NCBI GenBank assembly: GCA_020061125.1
Contig: JAGUYV010000430.1
Coordinates: 1-5,729, forward strand
DNA from: a bacterium
GTDB lineage: Bacteria; UBP15; UBA6099; DSWB01
Length of the DNA: 5,729 nucleotides
Direction of reading: 5' to 3'
This document shows positions 1 to 5,368 of this stretch, piece by piece. How positions within the stretch are numbered: position 1 is the stretch's first letter; each line of letters starts with the position of its first letter. Both the position numbers and the translations under genes were made by a program. Below the pieces are notes generated by a model, which saw only the letters and a program-made list of their open reading frames with translations, did not search any database and had not been told where the DNA came from.

Positions 1-70
1 ACACCGCCGCGGCCGCGCGCGCCGTGTGCGCCAGAAGCAGCAGAACGATGGCGGCGGCGGTTTTGTTCAT
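1..70 (-). CDS. Exported protein, N-terminal fragment (signal peptide only)
   Basis: Only the first 23 codons lie in the window. They read as a typical Sec signal peptide: Met-Asn-Lys-Thr, a run of Ala/Ile/Val/Leu (AAAIVLLLLA), then an Ala-rich end with Thr-Ala-Arg-Ala as a probable signal peptidase site. The start lies 8 bases past the stop of the 155-aa subunit gene and in the same direction, so it is very probably the next gene of the same operon. A weak GAG lies upstream as ribosome site. By position, it could be a larger structural subunit, an usher-like outer-membrane protein or an adhesin, but nothing visible decides this. Confidence 0.7.
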   Translation of the reverse strand, partial: MNKTAAAIVLLLLAHTARAAAAV

Positions 71-78
71 GGCGGGTC

Positions 79-546
79 TCATTCTTCATCAAGTGTGAAT
101 TCAATCCCGAGCGTGTAGCTTCCCGGCTGGTCGGCCCAGTTGGTGTTCAGCAACACATCCAGATCAATGACCGCATCGCCCGTGCCGGTGGCTACGATCT
201 GGTCCAGGATGTCCGCGGGTTCGTATGCGCCCGATCCGTCCAGGCGCCAGAGAAGGTCCGTGGCGGGTTTTGCGCCCGCGGCGGAGGTCATGAAATCTGG
301 GGTGCGTGCGCGCAGGGACAGGGTCCAGTTTGCGGCGCCGGTGTCCTGGATGACGATGCGCAGAGCGTAGGACATGGCTGCGGGATGGCGCTCGATGAAG
401 CCGAGGCCGAGATCCGCGGCGCGCGCCTGCCCGAAATTCACCACCGTGGCGTCCGCTGTCATGGACAGTTCCGCGCGCGCGGGCGCGGCGCAAACAACCA
501 GTGCGGCCAGGGCCGCGGGAATCATGGCCCGGAGCGCGCGTGTCAT
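79..546 (-). CDS. Small secreted beta-rich subunit (WxL-like or pilin-like)
   Basis: This 155-aa protein has a signal peptide of about 25 residues ending in Ala-Arg-Ala before Glu26, so the mature form is about 130 residues and exported. It contains no cysteine after the signal. Visible motifs are Asn-Trp-Thr-Leu-Ser-Leu at 73-78, LDGSGAY at 102-108, and a C-terminal strand PGSYTLGIEFTL at 141-152. The same layout occurs in the 167-aa protein at 1858-2361, so the two are probably distant paralogues. The W-T-L and the terminal F-T-L strand recall the two motifs of Gram-positive WxL domains; a pilin-like beta-sandwich is the alternative. Its ATG overlaps the stop of the chaperone-like gene as ATGA, implying translational coupling, with AAGGAG 10 bases upstream. 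Export and operon membership are secure; the exact family is inferred. Confidence 0.82.
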   Translation of the reverse strand: MTRALRAMIPAALAALVVCAAPARAELSMTADATVVNFGQARAADLGLGFIERHPAAMSYALRIVIQDTGAANWTLSLRARTPDFMTSAAGAKPATDLLWRLDGSGAYEPADILDQIVATGTGDAVIDLDVLLNTNWADQPGSYTLGIEFTLDEE

Positions 547-1397
547 CGCTCGTCAGCTCCTTGCGCACCGGGCTGCGGCAACGGGATCTCAAAGCGCGTC
601 TCGCCGGCCACAAGGTTGTCGCCGCCATAGTCCAGAACCGCCAGGGCGAGATATTCACCAGCAGGAAGCGGACCCTTCACGCGCGTATCCACCCAGATGG
701 ACTTGCCGGGAAATATATAGAATTCCTTGATCCCGGTTTTCAGCACGGATACGCCGTCCAGGGTGCGGATGTCCATGTAACCCAGGGGTTTCAGATAGTA
801 ATTGCCGGTGTTCTCGAACAGGATGCTGATGCTCATGCCGTCCTCGATCGCGGCATCCGGGGCGGGGGGTGCGGCTTTCATGCCCGCGATCCGGCCCTGC
901 ATGTTCGCACTGTCCTTGATGTTGACCACAAAGCGCGCGGCGTAGCGCAGCTTTGCTCCGATGAGCACCTGGCGGTGCGCGTCGTCTCCCTCGGGTTTCT
1001 CGGGACGGTTCTGGCCCTCGGCCATGACAAAGCTCCAATAGGAGCCGGAGGCGTCCATGGGAACCGTGAAGGAATACTTCACGACCTGCTCTTCACCGGG
1101 CCGCAGATCGAGTTGCGTCGGGCTGATGGAGAGCCAGGCGCTGCAGGTTCCGGGCAAAGAGCCGGGCGGGTTGGGGGTATACACGCCGTCCGGACCGCGG
1201 TCCCAGTCCAGGGCGTAAATGGTTATGGACTCGGGCTGCGCGCCGCCGGACACGCGGAACTGGCCCACGAAGGTCTGGCCCGGCTCTGCGTTAATCTCCA
1301 CCACAAGGGGAGCAATATTGAATGCGCGGGCCGGGAGCGCCGCGGCAACAAGCGCGGCCAGAACAATGATTAATCGAATCGGGATTTGGCGGTTCAT
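543..1397 (-). CDS. Two-domain periplasmic PapD/DUF916-like protein
   Basis: This 284-aa protein has a signal peptide cut after Ala-Arg-Ala at residue 25. Residues 26 to about 165 look like a PapD-type Ig domain: an opening strand FNIAPLVVEI, PGQ at 39-41, WLSISPTQLDLRPGEE at 88-103, and VP...GSYWSFV at 112-124. Residues about 168-272 form a second beta domain (FENTGNYY at 194-201, FPGKSIWV at 229-236, PAGEYLALAVLDYGG at 245-259). Two Ig-like domains fit periplasmic pilus chaperones. The order and phrase pattern also resemble WxL-interacting proteins (DUF916/DUF3324), but no C-terminal membrane anchor is present. It is flanked by small secreted subunits, which suggests that it folds, caps or anchors them. 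The start has a strong AGAGGAG 7 bases upstream. The family label is inferred from pattern reading, without a profile search. Confidence 0.78.
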   Translation of the reverse strand: MNRQIPIRLIIVLAALVAAALPARAFNIAPLVVEINAEPGQTFVGQFRVSGGAQPESITIYALDWDRGPDGVYTPNPPGSLPGTCSAWLSISPTQLDLRPGEEQVVKYSFTVPMDASGSYWSFVMAEGQNRPEKPEGDDAHRQVLIGAKLRYAARFVVNIKDSANMQGRIAGMKAAPPAPDAAIEDGMSISILFENTGNYYLKPLGYMDIRTLDGVSVLKTGIKEFYIFPGKSIWVDTRVKGPLPAGEYLALAVLDYGGDNLVAGETRFEIPLPQPGAQGADER

Positions 1398-1426
1398 GAC
1401 AAACTCCTCTTTTTAGTAGTGGCCGC

Positions 1427-1440
1427 GCCGGTTATCCGGC
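1427..1440 (-). other. Small GC hairpin between STAS and chaperone-like genes
   Basis: GCCGG and CCGGC form a perfect 5-bp stem with a 4-base loop just after the STAS stop codon. In the direction of transcription it is followed by an A-rich stretch and the AGAGGAG ribosome site, not by a T-run, so it is not an intrinsic terminator. It might mark an mRNA processing or stability point. It is small and could be chance. Confidence 0.3.
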
Positions 1441-1441
1441 G

Positions 1442-1780
1442 TCAGCAGGCCATTCGCTGGCAGGCGCACGGCGCGGCGCGGCGCACGCACAGAATGCCGT
1501 CGAGCTTATAGCGGAAAAAAATGGATGCGATCTCCCGCCGCGGGTTCACGATGGCCATGCTGCCCCCCCGCGCCTCGATTCTTCCCTTGAGACGCAGCAG
1601 GAATCCGATGCCCATGCTGTCTATGAAGTTCACGGCCGCAAGGTCCATTTCCACGGCTGTGCCGGGTCCGGTCCAGGCCAGAATGTCGCGCTCGAAATCG
1701 CGGATGTCATACCCGATCAGCTCCCCCGCGGGAGCCGCCGTGATGCTGTGTTCGCGTCTGATGATTGTGTATGTCAGCAT
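1442..1780 (-). CDS. STAS-domain protein (anti-sigma factor antagonist-like)
   Basis: This 112-aa cytoplasmic protein has no signal peptide or membrane segment and has the usual size of SpoIIAA/RsbV-type single STAS domains. The hallmark segment FIDSMGIGFLLRLKGRI lies at 52-68. Ser55, after Asp54, matches the serine phosphorylated in SpoIIAA and RsbV, both in motif and in position. The following GGSMAIVN strand and a helix ending near 96 complete the fold. In that family the unphosphorylated form binds an anti-sigma kinase, or another partner, and releases its target. No kinase or phosphatase gene is visible here. The last 15 residues carry four cysteines (98, 105, 107, 112), which is unusual for the family. 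The ribosome site GAGGGG lies 9 bases before the ATG. Sitting between surface-protein genes, it may control their synthesis or assembly. Confidence 0.87.
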   Translation of the reverse strand: MLTYTIIRREHSITAAPAGELIGYDIRDFERDILAWTGPGTAVEMDLAAVNFIDSMGIGFLLRLKGRIEARGGSMAIVNPRREIASIFFRYKLDGILCVRRAAPCACQRMAC

Positions 1781-1798
1781 GATGGGAGTCCCCTCTAT

Positions 1799-1860
1799 AA
1801 AACTGACCCGGCCGGCCCTGCGGGCGCGGCGTGCGCGCCCGCAGGGTCCGCTCGGGGTCA
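1799..1860 (-). terminator. Long GC hairpin with T-run, probable intrinsic terminator or attenuator
   Basis: A perfect 12-bp inverted repeat, ccctgcgggcgc at 1816-1827 against gcgcccgcaggg at 1835-1846, extends to 13 bp with a 5-base loop. An outer 6-bp arm pairs 1804-1809 with 1855-1860, and that arm includes the TGA stop of the 167-aa gene. In the minus transcript the structure is followed by G and then TTTTAT. It lies between the first subunit gene and the STAS gene, with no fresh clear promoter before the latter. Partial read-through would give much more of the first subunit than of the downstream products, as is common for major structural subunits. The T-run is short, so efficiency is uncertain. 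Confidence 0.7.
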
Positions 1861-2361
1861 GTCCACCACGATGGTGTAGGTGAGGTCTGTTGAGTAGATG
1901 CCCGGCGTGTCCGAAGAGAACAGGAGCAGCCGGTAGTTGATGCTGTGCAGCTCGTTGGTGGCGGGCGCCTGTTCGTCCAGAACGGTTATCGCGTTTGTGC
2001 CGTCGAGCTGGTGTGCGTATGTGCCCGCGCCGTCCAGGTCCACGAACAGTTCGCGGGTGCTTTTGGTGTTCGATCCGCCGATGAACAGATCGTTGCTGGC
2101 TTCCACGGTGATGTCGAAGAAATCATTGGAGCTGGCGCTGATGATGCCGCCGTTGATGGCGTCCTTGTATCCGGCGGACAGCTCGGCGGCGGTGATGGAA
2201 TTCGCGCCCGTGAGTTGCACGCTGGCGCCGCTCACCCACCATGTCAAATCCAGGATCGGCGGGATTTCCACATTCATGTCCACGGACAGCGATGTGCCCG
2301 CCGCGGCCTTGGCCGAAACCAGCAGTACCAGGAGCGTGATGATTGACAGCAGTTTTTTCAT
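1858..2361 (-). CDS. Small secreted beta-rich major subunit (pilin-like or WxL-like)
   Basis: This 167-aa protein is first in the minus-strand cluster. A signal peptide (MKKLL, hydrophobic core to about residue 16, then SAKAAAG) probably cuts after residue 19 to 21. The mature part is cysteine-free, rich in Ser/Thr/Asp/Asn and hydrophobic beta strands: SLSVDMNVEIPPILDL at 24-39, FFDITVEASNDLFIGG at 81-96, ELFVDLDGAGTY at 104-115, and a final strand DTPGIYSTDLTYTIVVD at 151-167. The last two elements match the 155-aa protein of the same cluster. An alternating-residue N-terminus plus a strong C-terminal strand would suit donor-strand polymerisation, but that is inference. It has the best ribosome site in the cluster (GGAGGT, 8 bases before ATG) and a terminator directly after its stop, both suggesting high expression. 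I do not recognise a precise family. Confidence 0.85.
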   Translation of the reverse strand: MKKLLSIITLLVLLVSAKAAAGTSLSVDMNVEIPPILDLTWWVSGASVQLTGANSITAAELSAGYKDAINGGIISASSNDFFDITVEASNDLFIGGSNTKSTRELFVDLDGAGTYAHQLDGTNAITVLDEQAPATNELHSINYRLLLFSSDTPGIYSTDLTYTIVVD

Positions 2362-2516
2362 TGTTCTTTACCTCCGTTGTTTTTTGCCTTTGTGCACTGG
2401 CCCCGATGCCCGAGATTTCCGTGTGCTTCCGGCTTCTGGCGAACATAAAGACAAGATGCATGCCACGCCTTGATCCACGGCCTGGAGCCGCATGCCCGCA
2501 TCCTAAAATTCGGTTT

Positions 2517-2544
2517 ATTATTGGGGTTTTTTTGTTTGCGGCAA
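2517..2544 (-). promoter_or_regulatory. Candidate sigma70-type promoter for the minus-strand surface cluster
   Basis: Read on the minus strand, TTGCCG (2544-2539) and AATAAT (2522-2517) are separated by 16 bases. This matches the -35 consensus at four of six and the -10 consensus at five of six positions. Transcription would begin near 2510 and leave a leader of about 150 bases before the 167-aa gene. It is the best match I found upstream of that gene. Confidence 0.4.
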
Positions 2545-2559
2545 AATGCGGCCACTGCA

Positions 2560-2587
2560 TTGCGCGCTGCCGCTCCCATGTTACACT
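2560..2587 (+). promoter_or_regulatory. Weak candidate promoter for the Kunitz-protein gene
   Basis: TTGCGC (2560-2565) and TACACT (2582-2587) are 16 bases apart. TG one base before the -10 gives an extended -10 form. The leader would be about 215 bases. A nearer alternative is TAAAAT at 2737-2742, about 68 bases before the ATG, but it has no matching -35. Neither is strong. Confidence 0.25.
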
Positions 2588-2809
2588 GTATCGCGCATCC
2601 GGGCCGGAAACACGCCTTTCAGACCAGTGGAAAACGACGCAGAGTTGGGAGTGTTCTCAAGCAACGCCCGTGCTTTTTCATCGAAAGATATGGTCATGCC
2701 AGGTCAAATAACCCAAAATATTCCTGACCCGTGATGTAAAATAATGAATTTCGCGCGCATTACTGTTTAGGCCCGCTGAAATTCACAACGCACTGGGGGA
2801 AACGGTAAC

Positions 2810-3925
2810 ATGACAAAAACAAAACGATTTGTGCTCGTGCTGATTGCGGCCCTGGCGTGCGTATGGAGCGCGCGAGCGGTTGCGTATGCGGTTGAGGCGC
2901 AAACAGGAGGCGCCGCCGCGTGTGCGCTCGCCCCGGATCCTGGACCGTGCAAGGGCCTGTTCGAGAAATTCTACTTCGACGCCAAATCCGGCACATGCCG
3001 CAGTTTCTTTTACGGCGGATGCCAGGGCGTGGTTCCGTTTGAAACCATCGAGGAGTGCCGCGCCGCATGCGAACAGACCGGGGCCTTGCGGCTGTCGTAC
3101 AGGATTTCGGAAAGGCCGGGACCGGCCATGTTCGTGGATGTGCTGTATCCCAATGGCTGGGACGAGCCGGAGATTTCGCTTACAGTGAACGGAGCGCCCG
3201 CAACCGCGCGGCGCGCGGGCGGCGGGTTCGACACCGAGTCGCAATTTGCAAGTTTCTTGCTCGCGCCGGGCGCGGCCGGAAACAAGGAGATCGTCGCAAA
3301 AGCCGCCGCCGGAGACAAGTCCGGCGAGGCGCGCACCGCCGTGTTCTGGAATCCGGATCCCCTGATTGCGCTTCTGGATACGGGCGGCCTCAATCAGGCC
3401 GTGCTCGAGCCGGGCGCGCTGCGGATTCTGGCCTGGCAGGCGCAGAATGTGAGCGCGAGCTTCAACGGCGCGCCGCTGGAGTTGAAAGCCGAGCGGCAGG
3501 ACGCGGCCCTGGGAGATATCCTCGCTGCGTCTCCGGCCTGGCAGCAGGGGCTGAACACCCTGTCCGTGAAGGCGCGCGCCATGAACGGCGGCGAGATCGC
3601 CGAGGAATTCACCTTTGTGAACATGGCCAAAGGCCAGCTCGCCCTGCACCACACCGCATCGCTCGTTTACGGCGAAGTGGGCAGCAAAAGCGGGCCGTTC
3701 TACCGCATCGAGACGGACGGAGACGCCCTGTCATTGCAGGACGACAATTTCGGCGAGATATTCGCGCTGGACGACGAAGGCTGGCTTTTCCCCAAACAGG
3801 TGCTGACCGTGACCCTGGCCCCCCAAGCGCCGGGCAAGAGCACGCTGCGCATCTACAAGAAAGAGCATTTCACCCAGGGCGAAACCCTGCTGCGAGAGAT
3901 TCCCGTGACCGTCGCCGGGAAGTGA
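2810..3925 (+). CDS. Secreted Kunitz/BPTI-domain protein with Ig-like repeats
   Basis: This 371-aa protein starts at an ATG 9 bases after GGGGGA. A Sec signal peptide ends near residue 23 (Ala-Arg-Ala) or 27 (Ala-Tyr-Ala). Residues 38-87 form a Kunitz/BPTI domain with cysteines at 38, 47, 63, 71, 83 and 87, spaced 8-15-7-11-3 against 8-15-7-12-3 in BPTI. GPCKG at 45-49 is the reactive loop with Lys48 at P1, and FFYGGC at 66-71 is the family signature. In known Kunitz inhibitors a P1 Lys directs binding to trypsin-like serine proteases. Residues about 122-181 and 214-271 are two similar beta modules, each opening with NGAP (127 and 219) and ending in Phe-x-Asn. Residues 275-371 are a further beta-rich segment of unknown family. 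The product is probably periplasmic or released. It is a monocistronic gene, divergent from the surface cluster. The protease target is unknown. Confidence 0.92.
   Translation: MTKTKRFVLVLIAALACVWSARAVAYAVEAQTGGAAACALAPDPGPCKGLFEKFYFDAKSGTCRSFFYGGCQGVVPFETIEECRAACEQTGALRLSYRISERPGPAMFVDVLYPNGWDEPEISLTVNGAPATARRAGGGFDTESQFASFLLAPGAAGNKEIVAKAAAGDKSGEARTAVFWNPDPLIALLDTGGLNQAVLEPGALRILAWQAQNVSASFNGAPLELKAERQDAALGDILAASPAWQQGLNTLSVKARAMNGGEIAEEFTFVNMAKGQLALHHTASLVYGEVGSKSGPFYRIETDGDALSLQDDNFGEIFALDDEGWLFPKQVLTVTLAPQAPGKSTLRIYKKEHFTQGETLLREIPVTVAGK
2921..3070 (+). other. Region coding the Kunitz/BPTI inhibitor domain
   Basis: This stretch codes residues 38-87 of the secreted protein, from the first to the sixth cysteine. 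The expected pairing by homology is 38-87, 47-71 and 63-83. The loop between the fourth cysteine and the conserved Phe (Phe77, BPTI Phe45) is one residue shorter than in BPTI, and the usual Asn at BPTI position 43 is not evident. All other hallmark residues (Gly-Pro-Cys-Lys, Tyr-Gly-Gly-Cys, Glu before the fifth Cys) are present. Confidence 0.9.
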
Positions 3926-3940
3926 CGCGCCGCGCGTCAC
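3922..3940. repeat. Perfect palindrome shared by two convergent stop codons
   Basis: GTGACGCG at 3922-3929 and CGCGTCAC at 3933-3940 are perfect inverted repeats separated by three bases. The left arm contains the TGA of the Kunitz-protein gene and the right arm the TGA of the transporter gene, leaving only 11 bases between the two coding ends. The hairpin would form in both transcripts and could help to end or protect either mRNA. Neither side has a T-run, so it is not a standard intrinsic terminator. Confidence 0.55.
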
Positions 3941-5337
3941 GCCCTGAAGAAAAGATATGACATTGCGGCGAACAGCGGAAGCAGGAACGCCGCGGCCCAG
4001 CCAAGATACCCCAGGAACGAGGGCATGGAAACCTCGTTTTCCTCGCAGATGGATTTGACCATGAAATTGGGCGCATTGCCGATGTAGGACACAGCGCCGA
4101 AGAACACCGCGCCCATGGAGATGGCGAGCAGGATGTGCTGGGGCACGCAGCCTCCGGCCACGGCCACGCAGCCCTCGCCGCCCATGGTTTTGGCCAGAGA
4201 CAAGAATGTCAGGTATGTGGGCGCGTTGTCCAGCATCGCGGACAGCCCGCCTGTCATCCAGAAATACTGCCATGCGTATCCCAGAGACAGCGCGCCCGTG
4301 GCGCCCTTGTGCTCGAGAATGTTCAGCGCGGGGATCATGCACGCGAAAATCGCGGCGAACAGCACGGCCACTTCCTTGACCGGAAACCAGGTGAATCCAT
4401 TTTCGCGGCGCAGCGCCGCCGGGGTGGTCTTGAGGGCAAGCGCGGCCATGAGACCCATGAGCGCAACCTGGATCGCGTCCCTCGCGAAACCCAGCTCTTT
4501 CATGTCTCGCAGAACCGTGCCGTAGAAGATGACCGTTCCCATGACCCCGAGCAGGAACAGAAAATTGTGCGCGCCCGCAATCGCGAATTTCTGGGGCGGC
4601 TCGTCCGCGGCCTGGTCTCCGGAGATCAGGCCCCCGTCTCTTTTGAGAATCAGCGTGTCAAGAACGAAGAACACCGCCAGCAGAACGGCCGTGGCCAGCG
4701 CCCAGCCGGGCAGCATGTATATCAGCGTCCACTCGAACGGAACCCCCTGAAGAAAGCCCAGGAACAGGGGCGGGTCGCCCAGGGGCGTGAGGGAGCCGCC
4801 GATGTTGCTCACAAGGAAAATGAAGAATACGAAGATATGAATTTTCGTCTTTCGGTTTTTGTTGATGCGCAGCATGGGGCGGATCAGCACCATGGACGCG
4901 CCCGCGGTTCCGATGAAGCTGGCCACAACGGAGCCCGTGAGCAGGAACGCGCTGTTTGTCAGCGGAGAGCTTTTGAACGAGCCGCGCACCAGAATGCCGC
5001 CGGAAATCACGAAAAGCGATCCCACCAGGGCGATGAACGAGCAGTATTCCACAAGCACATGCAGAGATTTGTCCGGAAGGATGACCGCCATGAGCACAGC
5101 CATGGGCAATCCGAATGCAAGGCTCACTTTGGGAAAGTTGTGATGCCACCAGTGCGCGTTGATGAGCGGGAGCAGGGCGATGCACAGCAAAATGCCCGCA
5201 AATGGCAGAACCCAGACAGGAGACATGTCCACAGGCGCGCTGCCCGCGGCCAGGGCCGGCGAGGATGCGCCTGTAAGCGTCAGCGCTGCGATAAGCGCCG
5301 TGAATCCAATGCTGGCATAAAACTTACCGGTAGTCAT
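3937..5337 (-). CDS. CitMHS/NhaD-like membrane ion transporter (putative Na+/H+ antiporter)
   Basis: The 466-aa product is very hydrophobic, with roughly 11 to 13 membrane segments after an N-terminal signal-like stretch ending SSPALAAG near residue 32. It belongs to the ion transporter superfamily. The motif SNIGGSLTPLGDPP at 177-190 corresponds to the NhaD/ArsB/CitM signature, and it is echoed in the second half by MLDNAPTY at 368-375 and SYIGNAPNF at 417-425, as expected for two inverted halves with re-entrant loops. The fit seems best to the 'putative citrate transport' group (CitMHS_2) often annotated as sodium:proton antiporter. Substrate cannot be read from sequence: Na+/H+ exchange or organic-anion uptake are both possible. 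The ATG at 5337 is preferred over TTG at 5340, because AGGAGG ends 4 bases before the ATG but only 1 base before the TTG. It is a single-gene unit. Confidence 0.9.
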   Translation of the reverse strand: MTTGKFYASIGFTALIAALTLTGASSPALAAGSAPVDMSPVWVLPFAGILLCIALLPLINAHWWHHNFPKVSLAFGLPMAVLMAVILPDKSLHVLVEYCSFIALVGSLFVISGGILVRGSFKSSPLTNSAFLLTGSVVASFIGTAGASMVLIRPMLRINKNRKTKIHIFVFFIFLVSNIGGSLTPLGDPPLFLGFLQGVPFEWTLIYMLPGWALATAVLLAVFFVLDTLILKRDGGLISGDQAADEPPQKFAIAGAHNFLFLLGVMGTVIFYGTVLRDMKELGFARDAIQVALMGLMAALALKTTPAALRRENGFTWFPVKEVAVLFAAIFACMIPALNILEHKGATGALSLGYAWQYFWMTGGLSAMLDNAPTYLTFLSLAKTMGGEGCVAVAGGCVPQHILLAISMGAVFFGAVSYIGNAPNFMVKSICEENEVSMPSFLGYLGWAAAFLLPLFAAMSYLFFRA

Positions 5338-5341
5338 CAAT

Positions 5342-5347
5342 CCTCCT
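5342..5347 (-). promoter_or_regulatory. Ribosome binding site that decides the transporter start
   Basis: On the minus strand AGGAGG is a full Shine-Dalgarno core. It leaves 4 bases before the ATG at 5337, which is short but workable, and only 1 base before the upstream TTG at 5340, which is too close. This argues for the ATG start. Confidence 0.75.
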
Positions 5348-5352
5348 CGGCG

Positions 5353-5368
5353 CGTCTGCCTTCAGACG
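5353..5368 (-). other. Leader hairpin just before the transporter ribosome site
   Basis: CGTCTG and CAGACG form a perfect 6-bp stem with a 4-base loop, ending 5 bases upstream of the AGGAGG. It could affect access to the ribosome site. It is small, and no ligand-binding motif or alternative pairing was recognised. Confidence 0.35.

Larger units (their letters stand above)
2362..2809. other. Divergent intergenic region, no gene seen
   Basis: About 450 bases separate the divergently read 167-aa subunit and Kunitz-protein genes. Reading frames inside it (up to about 120 codons) lack ribosome sites, show no recognisable protein pattern, and are probably chance. It holds the GGAGGT ribosome site of the minus gene (about 2370-2375), a minus-strand promoter candidate at 2517-2544, a plus-strand candidate at 2560-2587 and the GGGGGA ribosome site of the plus gene at 2795-2800. 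Stretches such as 2501-2535 and 2701-2750 are clearly richer in A/T than the flanking genes. No tRNA or clear terminator is seen. The leaders of both genes would be long (about 150 and 215 bases), leaving room for regulation by proteins or a small RNA. Confidence 0.6.

Noticed and set aside
501-1373. A 290-codon open frame on the plus strand opposite the chaperone-like gene
   Set aside because: There is no ribosome site and no recognisable domain. The minus-strand frame has a signal peptide, strong Shine-Dalgarno and coupled neighbour.
2450-2465. Possible sigma54 promoter on the minus strand (TGGCAT, 5 bases, TTGTC)
   Set aside because: The -12 GC is GT, and this is one of the most conserved positions. 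A second look-alike at about 2540-2555 has GG and GC one base too close. No activator site was recognised.
2470-2734. Small plus-strand frames of 62 to 85 codons in the divergent gap
   Set aside because: They have no ribosome sites or recognisable composition, and they overlap each other and the promoter candidates.
2858-2860. Lipoprotein signal in the Kunitz protein (Cys17 in the hydrophobic core)
   Set aside because: The preceding residues are Ala-Leu-Ala, not a lipobox with Leu at -3, and good signal peptidase I sites follow at residues 23 and 27.
2783-3652. A 289-codon minus-strand frame opposite the Kunitz-protein gene
   Set aside because: The plus frame contains the unmistakable Kunitz cysteine pattern; the opposite frame shows only low-complexity Arg/Gly/Ala-rich sequence.
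3632-3922. Chagasin-like (I42) cysteine-protease inhibitor fold in the C-terminal part of the Kunitz protein
   Set aside because: The last strand pattern (a Leu-x-Ile-Tyr strand, a loop, then a Pro-Val-Thr-Val end) is vaguely similar, but the NPTTGY-type loop of chagasin is absent. A beta-sandwich alone is not enough for the claim.
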